A stretch of DNA of 64,000 nucleotides from Longicatena caecimuris (GCF_004341945.1 NZ_SMBP01000001.1:86001-150000); one strand, 5' to 3'; counted from the first letter of the stretch, positions 49,129-58,777 are shown. Program-made: numbers and translations. Notes: a model not told the origin generated them from the letters alone.

Positions 49129-49548
49129 TCATGGATTTGCCAGTTTATATGGCTTATGGGTGCTTTCTTCCATCTTATTGTGTATTTCTTTATTTACGAT
49201 GCGTTTGGTTACGTATACCCAACTTCGAAAATCAGAAGATCTTATGGATGTGTTTATTCTACATACCGTACAAAAACAGTTAAAGAATGAGTATGCTAAT
49301 AATAAACATGATAAGGAGGTGATAGAAAGGAAGGAAGAGAAACAGGATACATCGCATTCGGCAAAGGAAGACGATAAGGAAGTGGAAAACAAGCCTTACT
49401 ATTTTTACAAAACATATGCAAATTGTACATTACAATTTCGTTGGGAGATACAGATGTATATGTAAATGGAGATTGTCTCAATGAAACTATGCACATTTAT
49501 TTAGATGAACAATGTCATAGCATTGTATCTTTTGCATATGAAACCTAG
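49097..49548 (+). pseudogene. comGG: comGG-like pseudopilin gene, apparently frameshifted near its 3' end
   Basis: The in-frame product (122 aa, stop at 49465) has HGFASLYGLWVLSSILLC, a ComGG-type N-terminus without the usual Glu, then a charged linker (KEVIERKEEKQDTSH). Directly after CTLQF the -1 frame stays open and encodes LGDTDVYVNGDCLNETMHIY and further plausible beta-strand sequence to a TAG at 49548. One missing T in the tract near 49435-49440 would restore a protein of about 150 aa. It may be a real mutation, a sequence error, or a tolerated truncation. Confidence 0.6.
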
Positions 49549-49575
49549 AAAAGGGTAAACTGATGCTAGGTGATA

Positions 49576-49905
49576 ATGATGAATGTACTATGTAGTATGA
49601 TTTGTTTTGTTTTATTTCTGTTATTAGGTGATGTTTTAATGTTTATCAATACACGGTTTTTTGTTTTACTTCCTTGGTTTCTTATTTACCTCTTTCTTTT
49701 AAAAGGTGTTTACAAAACAGCAAATTGTAAAGCATTAGAAGCTAAGGATTTTTTATGCACTTTGCTTTTTACGATTGTTTCGGCTGCTCTTCTAGGTTTT
49801 CTTAATATCTCGATGAGTTTGCACACGTATGCTTATCTATATCTGATGAGCTTCATATCCTTACTTGTCTATATTGATGATATTCGCTTTAAAAGTCTTA
49901 TGTAA
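49576..49905 (+). CDS. Small polytopic membrane protein at the end of the comG operon
   Basis: A 109-aa protein with three to four hydrophobic segments (residues about 3-20, 25-42, 60-80, 85-103). I do not recognise the family. It follows comGG by 27 nt with a weak SD (ctagg), so it is probably co-transcribed with comG. It lacks prepilin peptidase aspartate motifs. ATG 49579 is an alternative start. Confidence 0.65.
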   Translation: MMNVLCSMICFVLFLLLGDVLMFINTRFFVLLPWFLIYLFLLKGVYKTANCKALEAKDFLCTLLFTIVSAALLGFLNISMSLHTYAYLYLMSFISLLVYIDDIRFKSLM

Positions 49906-49928
49906 TCGGTGTTTTTGTATAAAAAAAA

Positions 49929-49956
49929 TTGACAAATACGATAAATACATTAAAAT
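49929..49956 (+). promoter_or_regulatory. SigA promoter for efp
   Basis: Perfect -35 TTGACA (49929-49934) and -10 TAAAAT (49951-49956), spacer 16 nt, 33 nt before the start codon. Confidence 0.7.
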
Positions 49957-49989
49957 AGAATAGGATAAGTAAGGAAAGGTGAAAAGATT

Positions 49990-50550
49990 ATGATCAGTTC
50001 TAATGATTTAAAACCTGGTATGACAATACAGCAGGACGGTGAAATTTTTGTTGTGCTGGAACAGAGTCAGAATAAAACTGCACGTAGTGCTATGGTTGTA
50101 AAAGCGAAAGTAAGAAACCTGAGAACAGGTGCAAATGTTGAATTGTCTTGGGGTGGAGGAGATAAGATTACGCCTGCACACATCGAAAAGAAAGAAATGC
50201 AGTATTTGTATGATGCAGAGGATGCTTTGGTTTTCATGGACAATGAAACTTATGAACAAATTGAGATTCCTAAGGAACATTTGAAATGGGAATTAAATTT
50301 TATGAAACCAAATGATAACGTGAATATTTCTATGTTTGAAGGAGAAATTCTCGGTGTTATTTTACCAGATAAAGTAGCTCTGCAGGTTGTTGAATGTGAA
50401 CCAGCAGTAAAAGGTGATACTGCTACATCGGCAAGCAAAAATGCCGTATTGGAATCAGGATTGGAAATTAAAGTTCCATTATTCATTTCACAAGATGAAA
50501 TGATCCTTGTTTCAACAGCAGACGGTAAATACTCAGGACGTGCAAAATAA
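49990..50550 (+). CDS. efp: Elongation factor P
   Basis: A 186-aa translation factor that relieves stalling at polyproline. N-terminal SSNDLKPGMTI, the modification-loop region VKAKVRNLRTGANVE, where the modified Lys lies in other species, and the C-terminal GDTATSASKNAVLESGLEIKVPLFI are typical. SD aaggtga. It has its own promoter and terminator. Confidence 0.96.
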   Translation: MISSNDLKPGMTIQQDGEIFVVLEQSQNKTARSAMVVKAKVRNLRTGANVELSWGGGDKITPAHIEKKEMQYLYDAEDALVFMDNETYEQIEIPKEHLKWELNFMKPNDNVNISMFEGEILGVILPDKVALQVVECEPAVKGDTATSASKNAVLESGLEIKVPLFISQDEMILVSTADGKYSGRAK

Positions 50551-50552
50551 GG

Positions 50553-50582
50553 AAAAAGCTGCGTGATGCGGCTTTTCTTTTT
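50553..50582 (+). terminator. Terminator after efp
   Basis: Hairpin aaaagc / gctttt extended through tgc/gcg around gtgat, then a T-rich tail. Confidence 0.75.
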
Positions 50583-50668
50583 GTGAATCTTCACAAAAAC
50601 TTCCCAATAAAAGTATTCAAGACCCTATATTTTTGATATAATAAAAGCTAGATTGGGAGGTAACTCGT

Positions 50669-51607
50669 ATGGAAAAATTATCACGGGTCAAAAAATATGA
50701 AGATCTAAGAAAATCTATCGAAATGGATAATAATATAGATGCTACCGTTCAGGATGAATCACTTGCAGCTTCAGAAAACTTATTGAAGTCTTTTGATTCC
50801 TCTGTTTTCAAAAAAGTGGAGATCAAAGAAGAAGAGGAAACGCCGAAACGAGCAAAAGCATTTGATGATCAGACAGAAACAAACAAGGAAAATCTGAATG
50901 ATACTTTTACTAATGAGTATCTTGATGATTTCATCAAAGAGGTTCGTGATTATAATATTCGCAAAGGCAATCGTGAAAGTGAAGATACCGAAGTTGATAT
51001 TTTATATCAATTAAATGCCGCCAATCGGGCCAAACGTACACGCTACATACAAGAAATAAAAGATGAAGTGCCAGAAATGGTCCAGGAAAGTCCGAAAACT
51101 GTATTAAGCAAAGAAGAAATTGCACAAGAAGTGAAAAATTTATTACGCGATGATTCAATAGCAGAAGATGTGCAAGAAACAGTAGCTCCGCCTGAAACTA
51201 CGGAGACGATGGAAACACTGATCTCTGATATTCAGGAGGAAGAAGCCCTTGAAACTGAGGAAACGAATGATGAAGCAATACCTGATGTTTCGCAAACGCA
51301 GCAGATAATTACAGAACCAGTTAAAAAAATTATAACACCTGTTTATGAAGATGTTGAAGAAGAGGATGTACAGGAGATTGACGATGTACAGCTAGATAAC
51401 ACCTATCATAAGAAACTCATCGAAGAAACACAGCAGTTACGTGTTCAGATGGATGAATATGAAGAAGAATTAACAGATTTAAGTGATGGAGTCGAGAAAA
51501 CGAATAAGTTATTAAACTTTGTTTTATGTTTTCTTATTCTTGTTTTATTAGTTGTTATAGGATTTATTGGATATTCCATTTGGAAAGCTGGAGGTTTTAA
51601 TTTATGA
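50669..51607 (+). CDS. Acidic, tail-anchored protein of unknown function
   Basis: A 312-aa protein. Residues 1-250 are strongly acidic and probably disordered, with many Glu/Asp and Thr. A coiled-coil segment follows (HKKLIEETQQLRVQMDEYEEELTDLSDG), then one C-terminal membrane helix (FVLCFLILVLLVVIGFIGYSIW). The topology suggests a cytoplasmic domain held at the membrane. It overlaps cmk by 4 nt. I recognise no family. The coiled coil next to the membrane could be a scaffold or division-related; this is inference. Confidence 0.8.
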   Translation: MEKLSRVKKYEDLRKSIEMDNNIDATVQDESLAASENLLKSFDSSVFKKVEIKEEEETPKRAKAFDDQTETNKENLNDTFTNEYLDDFIKEVRDYNIRKGNRESEDTEVDILYQLNAANRAKRTRYIQEIKDEVPEMVQESPKTVLSKEEIAQEVKNLLRDDSIAEDVQETVAPPETTETMETLISDIQEEEALETEETNDEAIPDVSQTQQIITEPVKKIITPVYEDVEEEDVQEIDDVQLDNTYHKKLIEETQQLRVQMDEYEEELTDLSDGVEKTNKLLNFVLCFLILVLLVVIGFIGYSIWKAGGFNL

Positions 51608-52260
51608 AAATAAATATTGCAATTGATGGACCTAGTGCTGCCGGCAAAAGTACAATTGCGAAAATCCTAGCCAAAGAATTAGGCTATGCTCATCTAGATA
51701 CAGGAGCGATGTATCGCTGTGTCGGCTATTATGCATTACAGCAAAAAATTAATATCGATGATGAAGAAGCATTAGTGCACATGATGGAATATATGCAGAT
51801 TAGTTTTGATGCGGATGGCAATGTTTATATCAATGATCAAGATGTATCTAAAGAAATACGTCAAAATGAAATTTCAATGGTAGCAAGTAAAGTTTCAGCA
51901 TTTCCTAAAGTACGAAAACACCTTGTAAAATTGCAACAGGAAATGGCAAAGAATAAGGGATATATCATGGATGGGCGTGATATAGGAACCATCGTATTGC
52001 CGGATGCCGAATTAAAAATCTATATGGTAGCAAGTGTGAATGCACGCGCAAAACGTCGTTACAAAGAATATTTAGAAAAGCATATTGAGGCAGATTACGA
52101 TGTGATATTCAAAGATATTGAACAACGTGATTATCAAGATATGAATCGCAAAACATCACCGCTTTGCAAAGCGAAAGATGCTATTGAACTTGATACTTCC
52201 GATATGACGATTGAAGAAGTTGTTTCAGCAATACATAAGCTGATGAAAGTAAAACTGTGA
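51604..52260 (+). CDS. cmk: Cytidylate kinase
   Basis: A 218-aa CMP/dCMP kinase with P-loop IDGPSAAGKSTIAK, LDTGAMYR, MDGRDIGTIVLPDAE and the Arg-rich LID region NARAKRRYKEY. It overlaps the upstream gene's stop (ATGA). Cmk followed by der is a common Firmicute order. Confidence 0.95.
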   Translation: MKINIAIDGPSAAGKSTIAKILAKELGYAHLDTGAMYRCVGYYALQQKINIDDEEALVHMMEYMQISFDADGNVYINDQDVSKEIRQNEISMVASKVSAFPKVRKHLVKLQQEMAKNKGYIMDGRDIGTIVLPDAELKIYMVASVNARAKRRYKEYLEKHIEADYDVIFKDIEQRDYQDMNRKTSPLCKAKDAIELDTSDMTIEEVVSAIHKLMKVKL

Positions 52261-52279
52261 ATGGAGGTGGCGTTTGACT

Positions 52280-52306
52280 GTGATGGTCAAACATGCATAT
52301 GATTAG
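52280..52306 (+). CDS. Possible mini-ORF overlapping the der start
   Basis: The only good ribosome site before der (ggaggtgg, 52263-52270) is too far from the der ATG. It is well placed for GTG 52280, whose 8-codon frame (ending HAYD, stop TAG 52304-52306) runs across the der ATGs at 52293 and 52299. This could couple der translation to re-initiation. Speculative. Confidence 0.3.
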   Translation: MMVKHAYD

Positions 52307-53609
52307 TGGTATCGTAGCGATCGTGGGACGACCGAACGTCGGAAAATCCACGATTTTTAATCGAATAATTGGTGAAAGAAAAAGTATAGTAGAGGACACA
52401 CCAGGTGTTACACGTGATAGAATATATGGTAAAGCAGAATGGTTGACAAAAGAATTTCGGGTAATTGATACTGGCGGTATACAACTAGCCGATCAACCGT
52501 TTCGTGAAGAGATTAATATGCAAGTAGAAATTGCCATAGATGAAGCAGATACGATTTTATTTGTTGTCAATGGAAAAGAAGGTATTACCAACGATGATGA
52601 ATATATTGCACGTCTATTACAGCGTTCACAAAAAAAAGTTATCCTTGCAGTAAATAAAGTAGATGATTTTGCCCAAAGTGACAGCATCTATGAGTTTTAC
52701 AATTTAGGGCTCAGTGATCCAATCGCAGTTTCTGGTGCACATGGCATTGGAATTGGTGATATCTTAGATGCAATTGTAAACAGCTTCCCAGATAAGATAC
52801 AGAAGGATTATGATGGAATGACGCGTTTCTGCGTCATTGGACGACCAAATGTTGGAAAGAGTTCGTTGGTAAATGCTCTTTTAAATCAAGAACGTGTTAT
52901 CGTATCCAATATTGAAGGGACAACAAGAGATGCAATCGATACACCTTTTAAACGTGAAGGTAAGGAATATGTAGTAATCGATACTGCAGGTATTCGTAAA
53001 CGCGGCAAGGTGTATGAGAATATTGAAAAATATTCCGTATTGCGTGCCATGAGCGCTATAGAACGAAGCGATGTGGTGTTAGTTGTCATTGATGGAGAAA
53101 GTGGAATTCGTGATCAAGACAAACATGTTGCTGGCTTTGCACATGAAGCGGGAAAAGGGGTTATCATCGTATATAATAAATGGGATGCTGTAGAAAAAGA
53201 TGAAAAAACGATGAATCGTATTGAGAAAGAAATACGGACACAGTTTCAATACTTATCCTATGCACCAATTCTGTTTGTCTCTGCATTAAAAAAACAACGC
53301 ATCCAGACAATTCTGCCGATGATTGACGATGTACATGATGCTTCCGTTTTACGCATACAAACAAATGTGTTAAATGAAGTTTTAATGGATGCACAATTAA
53401 TGACCCCACCACCGACCCATAAAGGGAAACGCTTGAAAATTTATTATGCGTCGCAGGTGGCTGTAGCACCGCCAACGATTGTTTTATTCGTAAATGATCC
53501 AGAATTACTGCATTTTAGCTATAAACGTTTCCTAGAAAATAGCTTACGTGAAGCCTTTGGCTTTCAAGGAACAACATTACGTATCTTAGCAAGAGAAAGA
53601 AACAGGTGA
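52293..53609 (+). CDS. der: Ribosome-assembly GTPase Der (EngA)
   Basis: A 438-aa tandem GTPase acting in 50S assembly. First G1 is GRPNVGKST and second is [10 protein letters not shown]3 motifs are DTGG and DTAG; G4 motifs are NKVD and NKWD. A C-terminal KH-like domain contains [16 protein letters not shown]. The start is ATG 52293 or 52299. It is 4 nt from gpsA, so they form one operon. Confidence 0.95.
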   Translation: MHMISGIVAIVGRPNVGKSTIFNRIIGERKSIVEDTPGVTRDRIYGKAEWLTKEFRVIDTGGIQLADQPFREEINMQVEIAIDEADTILFVVNGKEGITNDDEYIARLLQRSQKKVILAVNKVDDFAQSDSIYEFYNLGLSDPIAVSGAHGIGIGDILDAIVNSFPDKIQKDYDGMTRFCVIGRPNVGKSSLVNALLNQERVIVSNIEGTTRDAIDTPFKREGKEYVVIDTAGIRKRGKVYENIEKYSVLRAMSAIERSDVVLVVIDGESGIRDQDKHVAGFAHEAGKGVIIVYNKWDAVEKDEKTMNRIEKEIRTQFQYLSYAPILFVSALKKQRIQTILPMIDDVHDASVLRIQTNVLNEVLMDAQLMTPPPTHKGKRLKIYYASQVAVAPPTIVLFVNDPELLHFSYKRFLENSLREAFGFQGTTLRILARERNR

Positions 53610-53613
53610 TCAT

Positions 53614-54603
53614 ATGAAGTGTGTAGTTATCGGCAGCGGTAGCTGGGGAACTGCATTAGCACAAGTATTATGTGATAATAAAGTTCATGTGACTTTATGG
53701 GGCAAAAATAAAAATGAAGTGGAGGATGTTGAACTGCATCATCAAAACAGTCGTTTTTTTCCTGGTGTCGTTTTGCATCCCAATTTGCATGCAACAACGG
53801 ATTTGACGATTGTTAAGGACGCAGATGTAATCGTTCTCAGTGTACCTACGATTGCGGTTGAGGAAATGTGTCGTAAGATTGATACTTTATTAGAGAAATC
53901 TGTTATCATCGTAAATACAGCAAAAGGATTTCATCCAGAAACAAATGAGCGTATGTCAGAGGTGATTCGTCATGCTATGACACATTTATCAAGCGTTGTA
54001 TCCTTAATTGGGCCTAGTCATGCCGAAGAAGTTGTCTTGCGAATGTTGACAACTATTTGTGCAGTATCACAAAATAAAGAAGATGCTATTTGCATCCAAA
54101 AACTATTTTCAAATGACTATTTGCGTGTTTACCGTGGCCACGATGAAATCGGCAGTGAAATTGGCGTTGCTTTAAAGAACGCCATCGCAGTAGCAAGTGG
54201 TGTGTTAAGTGGTGTCGGTTATGGCGATAATACAAAAGCCGCTTTGATTACCAGAGGACTGACAGAGATGATCCGCTATGGTGTGGCCATGGGCGGTAAA
54301 CAAGAAACTTTCATGGGACTTACGGGAATAGGAGATTTAATAGTTACTTGTACAAGTAAACACTCTCGTAACTTTCAAGCCGGTTATGAAATAGGTATCC
54401 ATAATTCAGCTGATTATTTTTGGAAAAATAATAAAAAGACAGTAGAAGGTGTGCGTACTGCAAAAGTTGTTCATGAAGTAGCCCAGAAACGCGGCATTGA
54501 GATGCCGATTATTAATGAGATATATAAGGTGCTATATGAAGGTAAAAAACCGAAAGATAGCGCACAAGAGCTTATGCTACGTGATTTAAAAGAGGAAATG
54601 TAA
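53614..54603 (+). CDS. gpsA: Glycerol-3-phosphate dehydrogenase [NAD(P)+]
   Basis: A 329-aa enzyme making sn-glycerol 3-phosphate for phospholipids. The Rossmann motif is GSGSWGTALAQVL. VPTIAVEEM, GPSHAEEV, ALKNAIAVASGVLSG, GLTGIGDLIVTC and KTVEGVRTAK are family signatures. Its position after der matches many Firmicutes. Confidence 0.95.
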   Translation: MKCVVIGSGSWGTALAQVLCDNKVHVTLWGKNKNEVEDVELHHQNSRFFPGVVLHPNLHATTDLTIVKDADVIVLSVPTIAVEEMCRKIDTLLEKSVIIVNTAKGFHPETNERMSEVIRHAMTHLSSVVSLIGPSHAEEVVLRMLTTICAVSQNKEDAICIQKLFSNDYLRVYRGHDEIGSEIGVALKNAIAVASGVLSGVGYGDNTKAALITRGLTEMIRYGVAMGGKQETFMGLTGIGDLIVTCTSKHSRNFQAGYEIGIHNSADYFWKNNKKTVEGVRTAKVVHEVAQKRGIEMPIINEIYKVLYEGKKPKDSAQELMLRDLKEEM

Positions 54604-54632
54604 AGGTGGTTTATGAAAACTGCCTTTTTTTT
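54602..54632 (+). terminator. Terminator after gpsA
   Basis: Hairpin aaaggtggtt / aactgccttt (wobble pairs) with a T8 tail, starting in the gpsA stop codon. Confidence 0.75.
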
Positions 54633-54702
54633 CATCATCTGTGGATTTTCTTTTCAAAATCATGCTATAATAAGTAACGCATTGTAGTCAGGAGGAAATA
54701 AT

Positions 54703-56295
54703 ATGGCAGATTATGTCAATGAAATAAAGCGGCGAAGAACCTTCGCAATCATTTCTCATCCGGATGCTGGTAAGACCACACTGACTGAAAAATTATTATT
54801 ATATGGTGGTGCTATCTTACAAGCCGGAAGTGTAAAAGGAAAAAAAGCAAATAAACATGCAGTCTCTGACTGGATGGAAATAGAAAAACAAAGAGGTATT
54901 TCTGTAACAAGTTCTGTTTTACAGTTTGAATATAATGATTTCTGTATTAATATTCTAGATACGCCAGGCCATCAGGATTTCTCTGAAGATACATATCGTA
55001 CCTTAATGGCAGCTGATTCTGCTGTTATGGTTATTGATGCTTCAAAAGGTGTTGAGGCACAGACAAAAAAATTATTCAAGGTTTGCTTGTTACGTAAGAT
55101 CCCTATTTTTACCTTTATTAACAAGATGGATAGGGCGGCAATGGATCCATTTAAGCTATTAGAGCATATCGAAGCCGAATTAGGCATTTCTACTTATGCA
55201 ATGAATTGGCCAATTGGTTCTGGCAAAGAATTCAAAGGTGTATATGAACGTGATCATAAAAGAATTATCGCGTTTCATGGCGGCGATCATGGAATGAAAG
55301 CTGCTGAAGTAACAGAAGGGTCTCTTGAAGATGATACCTTCCGCAGCATTCTTGGTGATCATTTTTTTGAACAGTTACGTGAAGATAGTGAATTGCTAGA
55401 TATCGCCAGTACTGAATTTGATGAAGCAGCGATTGCAAAAGGTGAATTGACTCCCGTATTTTTTGGAAGCGCCTTGACTAACTTTGGTGTTGAACCTTTC
55501 TTATCACACTTTTTAAATATGACCACTAGTCCTTTACCAAGAGAAGCCAGTGTAGGCGAAATTGATCCTTTTGATGAACATTTTTCAGCATTTGTATTTA
55601 AGATCCAAGCAAATATGAATAAAGCACATCGTGATCGTATTGCATTTATGCGTATTTGTAGTGGTAAATTTGAAAAGGGAATGGAAGTCTTGCATGTCCA
55701 ACAAGGTAAAAAAATCCGTCTTGCACAACCACAGCAATTCATGGCACAAGACCGCGAAATTGTAGAAGAGGCATATCCTGGTGATGTGATTGGTGTCTTT
55801 GATCCAGGTATCTTCGCTATCGGTGATACTCTTTGTGATGCATCTTATAAATTTGAGTTTAAAAAAATCCCAACTTTCGCTCCAGAACACTTTGCTCGTG
55901 TTACGCAAAAAGATACAATGAAACGTAAGCAATTCACAAAAGGCATTACGCAAATTGCACAAGAAGGAGCAATTCAAGTGTTCCAACAAATCGATACTGG
56001 GATGGAAGAAATCATCGTAGGCGGTGTTGGTGTTCTACAATTTGATGTATTAGAACAACGTTTACAAAGTGAATATAATGTTGAAATTAAATTAGAGATT
56101 CTTCCTTATCAGTGTGTTCGCTGGATTGATGATCAAACATTAGATCCACATACGTTAAATCTTACGAGTGATACAAAACGACTAAAAGATCTGAAAGGTA
56201 AAAATCTTTTACTATTCATGAATAATTGGGGAATAAAATGGGCAACGGAACAAAATAAATCGCTATCGTTAAGTGAATTTGGCAATATGGAATAA
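54703..56295 (+). CDS. prfC: Peptide chain release factor 3
   Basis: A 530-aa translational GTPase that recycles RF1/RF2. G1 is SHPDAGKTTLTEKLL, G3 is DTPGHQDF, and G4 is NKMD. The RF3-specific KGKKANKHAVSDWMEIEKQR and LRGISVTSSV-type switch (QRGISVTSSVLQF) are present. SD aggagg. Monocistronic. Confidence 0.95.
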   Translation: MADYVNEIKRRRTFAIISHPDAGKTTLTEKLLLYGGAILQAGSVKGKKANKHAVSDWMEIEKQRGISVTSSVLQFEYNDFCINILDTPGHQDFSEDTYRTLMAADSAVMVIDASKGVEAQTKKLFKVCLLRKIPIFTFINKMDRAAMDPFKLLEHIEAELGISTYAMNWPIGSGKEFKGVYERDHKRIIAFHGGDHGMKAAEVTEGSLEDDTFRSILGDHFFEQLREDSELLDIASTEFDEAAIAKGELTPVFFGSALTNFGVEPFLSHFLNMTTSPLPREASVGEIDPFDEHFSAFVFKIQANMNKAHRDRIAFMRICSGKFEKGMEVLHVQQGKKIRLAQPQQFMAQDREIVEEAYPGDVIGVFDPGIFAIGDTLCDASYKFEFKKIPTFAPEHFARVTQKDTMKRKQFTKGITQIAQEGAIQVFQQIDTGMEEIIVGGVGVLQFDVLEQRLQSEYNVEIKLEILPYQCVRWIDDQTLDPHTLNLTSDTKRLKDLKGKNLLLFMNNWGIKWATEQNKSLSLSEFGNME

Positions 56296-56320
56296 AAATA
56301 CCTGAAAAGGTATTTTTTCT
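56294..56320 (+). terminator. Terminator after prfC
   Basis: 10-bp arms aaaaatacct / aggtattttt with loop gaaa and a T tail. Confidence 0.88.
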
Positions 56321-56357
56321 ATTGTTCGCACAATAATAACTACAGGAGGTAATTATC

Positions 56358-56543
56358 ATGAAGGATGAAGATATTATTTGTACCTGTATGAGCGTATCTG
56401 TAAAAGATATACGCCAGGCCATTGATGAAGGTGCTAGAACAGTTCAAGAAGTACAAGATAAGACGGGTGCAGGAACTGTTTGCGGTGTATGTAATGAAGA
56501 TTTAGAACAATGTGTTATGGAGTTATTGGCTCAACTACATTAA
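56358..56543 (+). CDS. Small [2Fe-2S]-binding protein (BFD/bacterioferritin-associated ferredoxin-like)
   Basis: A 61-aa protein with the four-Cys pattern CxC...CxxC (ICTCMSVSV and VCGVCNEDL) of the BFD-like [2Fe-2S] fold. In larger enzymes this domain supports electron transfer; stand-alone forms act with bacterioferritin or as Fe-S carriers. The partner is unknown here. SD caggagg. It has its own terminator. Confidence 0.88.
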   Translation: MKDEDIICTCMSVSVKDIRQAIDEGARTVQEVQDKTGAGTVCGVCNEDLEQCVMELLAQLH

Positions 56544-56544
56544 G

Positions 56545-56570
56545 AACCTTTCAATAGGTTCTTTTTCAAT
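56545..56570 (+). terminator. Terminator after the BFD-like gene
   Basis: 8-bp hairpin agaacct / aggttct with loop ttcaat and a T-rich tail. Confidence 0.85.
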
Positions 56571-56641
56571 GTTCTTTCTTTGATTAGGCATAAACCCAGT
56601 GTCTTTATCATAAGTTTAGAATGACTAAGGGAGGACAAACT

Positions 56642-58120
56642 ATGGATACCACAGAGATTTTAAAAAATATAGCTCAGCGATGCGGTGGTGATATATACTT
56701 AGGAATCGTCGGTCCTGTACGCGTTGGTAAATCAACGTTTATCAAAGAATTTATGGAAAAAGCCGTCATTCCATACGTACATGATGAATATGAAAAAGCC
56801 CGAATGATCGATGAACTGCCACAAGCTGGTGTTGGAAAGACGATCATGACCACAGAGCCAAAATTCGTTCCAAACAATGCCGCTACAATTGAATTTGATG
56901 ATGGTTTTACGGTTAATGTACGTCTTGTCGACTGTGTTGGCTATGTTATACCAGAAGCAAAAGGATATAAGGATGAAGATGGCATTCGTATGGTAAGAAC
57001 ACCATGGAATGATGAACCAGTACCGTTTAACGAAGCTGCTAAGACAGGAACGCAAAAAGTAATTCAAGATCATTCTACCATTGGCATTGTAATTACAACA
57101 GATGGAACGATATCCGATTTATCCAGAGAGGCTTATATAGAAGCAGAGGCTGAAGTCATTGAGGAACTGCAAGCTATTGGAAAGCCATTTATTGTTATTG
57201 TAAATAGTGTAGACACAGCTTCTCCAACATGTAAAGCTGTTGTTGAAAAACTACAAGAGAAATATCAAGTTCCAGTATTAGCCGTTGCTGTGAATCATAT
57301 GAGTGAAGCGGACATTCAGTATATTTTAAGAGAAGCTCTTTATGAATTTCCTGTATCGGAAATTAATATAAATATGCCGCAATGGATTGCTGTATTGAAT
57401 GATGAACATTGGTTGAAAAAAAGTTTTCAGGATACCATAGAAGAAAGCATGTCCAGTGTCGAAAAGCTACGTGAAGTAGAGAGTATCACGGACATATTAG
57501 ATACGAATGATAATATTGAATCAAGCAATATTGCGACCATTGATACTGGGCAGGGAATAGTGAATGTTGATATCACTATAAAATCTGGTTTGTACAATGA
57601 AATACTAAAAGAGATTATTGGTAAGGATATTAAAGATAAAGCGGAGCTTATATCCCTAATGCAAGACTATAGTAAAGCAAAAAGGGAATATGATGCTGTA
57701 AGCAGTGCCCTGAAAATGGTTAAACAAACAGGATATGGTTTTGCTAGTGCATCCTTACAGGATATCGCTTTAAGTAAGCCAGAAATTGTTAAGCAGGGGA
57801 GCCGCTATGGTGTGAAGCTAAAAGCTGTCGCTCCAAGCATCCATATGATCAAAGTGGATGTTGAAAGCACTTTTGAGCCAATCATTGGTTCAAAGGAACA
57901 AAGTGAGGAGCTAATTCGCTATTTACTTCGTGATGAAGGTAAGAATGATGAAACTATCTGGGATAGTGATATTTTTGGTAGAAAGCTTTCCGATCTAATT
58001 CGCGATGGATTGAATGCAAAACTTTCAATGATACCGGAAGCAGCAAGAGCTAGACTTCAAGATATCTTGACAAAACTCGTTAATAAAGGAAAAGGAAATG
58101 TGATTGCTATCGTGTTATAA
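56642..58120 (+). CDS. spoIVA: Stage IV sporulation protein A, spore coat basement ATPase
   Basis: A 492-aa ATPase, the same length as B. subtilis SpoIVA. It polymerises on the forespore membrane and anchors the coat. The N-terminal P-loop is GPVRVGKST, with TMTTEPKFVPN-like (IMTTEPKFVPNNAA) and DCVGY motifs. The C-terminal SpoVM-binding region ends in GKGNVIAIVL. ATG 56642 follows gggaggac. Strong evidence that the host sporulates. Confidence 0.97.
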   Translation: MDTTEILKNIAQRCGGDIYLGIVGPVRVGKSTFIKEFMEKAVIPYVHDEYEKARMIDELPQAGVGKTIMTTEPKFVPNNAATIEFDDGFTVNVRLVDCVGYVIPEAKGYKDEDGIRMVRTPWNDEPVPFNEAAKTGTQKVIQDHSTIGIVITTDGTISDLSREAYIEAEAEVIEELQAIGKPFIVIVNSVDTASPTCKAVVEKLQEKYQVPVLAVAVNHMSEADIQYILREALYEFPVSEININMPQWIAVLNDEHWLKKSFQDTIEESMSSVEKLREVESITDILDTNDNIESSNIATIDTGQGIVNVDITIKSGLYNEILKEIIGKDIKDKAELISLMQDYSKAKREYDAVSSALKMVKQTGYGFASASLQDIALSKPEIVKQGSRYGVKLKAVAPSIHMIKVDVESTFEPIIGSKEQSEELIRYLLRDEGKNDETIWDSDIFGRKLSDLIRDGLNAKLSMIPEAARARLQDILTKLVNKGKGNVIAIVL

Positions 58121-58219
58121 CGATATAATTAGTTATAACTTTATTTGAATAATTAACGAAATATATTGAAAAAAAAGCCTTCAAATGGTATCATATATCT
58201 ATGTTGGAGGTAATTAGAC

Positions 58220-58504
58220 ATGAGTGAAATCTTAAATAAAAAAGCATTGGTTGAAGTCGTAGCTGAAAAGCTGGAAATGACAAAAAAAGATGCAACAGTT
58301 GCTGTTGATACAGTATTTGAAGAAATTACAAAAACACTGGCAGACGGCGGAAAAGTTGATTTATCTGGATTCGGTAAATTCGAAGTAGCTGAGCGTCCAG
58401 CTCGTATGGGTATCAATCCTGCTACAAAAGAACCATTACCAATCGCTGCATCAAAAGCTCCTAAATTTAAAGCTGCTAAAGCTCTGAAGGATGCTGTAAA
58501 ATAA
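58220..58504 (+). CDS. hup: DNA-binding protein HU
   Basis: A 94-aa histone-like protein with [21 protein letters not shown], the core [17 protein letters not shown] in the DNA-binding arm, and [14 protein letters not shown] at the C-terminus. It follows spoIVA as in B. subtilis (hupA/hbs after spoIVA). SD ggaggt. It is the last host gene before the prophage. Confidence 0.96.
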   Translation: MSEILNKKALVEVVAEKLEMTKKDATVAVDTVFEEITKTLADGGKVDLSGFGKFEVAERPARMGINPATKEPLPIAASKAPKFKAAKALKDAVK

Positions 58505-58515
58505 CAATGTTTAAT

Positions 58516-58554
58516 AAAAGGGATGTTCTTTATCAATAGAATACCCCTTTTTAT
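58516..58554 (+). terminator. Terminator after hup
   Basis: Imperfect hairpin aaaaggg...ttct / agaat..cccctttt with loop around tatcaat, ending in T5. The gap from here to 58777 has no gene. It contains only an 8-bp inverted repeat at 58642-58668 and AT-rich DNA. Confidence 0.7.
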
Positions 58555-58777
58555 TTCACAGTAGAGTAGGTTAGTTGATTCATGTTATAGTTACTTATAT
58601 TACTTTTAACTTATAAAATTGTTTTGTGTACTACCTGTGCTCTTATAATAAGCATAAGCGATTATAAGTATTACGAATTCGTTTTTTGTTTATTCCTTGA
58701 ATTTTATTCTAATTATATTTATCCTAATGATGTAGTAGTAATTAAAAAGAATGTAGGTATCTTGAGCTATACATATT

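Noticed and set aside
58642-58668. 8-bp inverted repeat cttataat / attataag left of the prophage as an attachment site
   Set aside because: It has no counterpart at the right end, while the dif-like sites are repeated at both ends.
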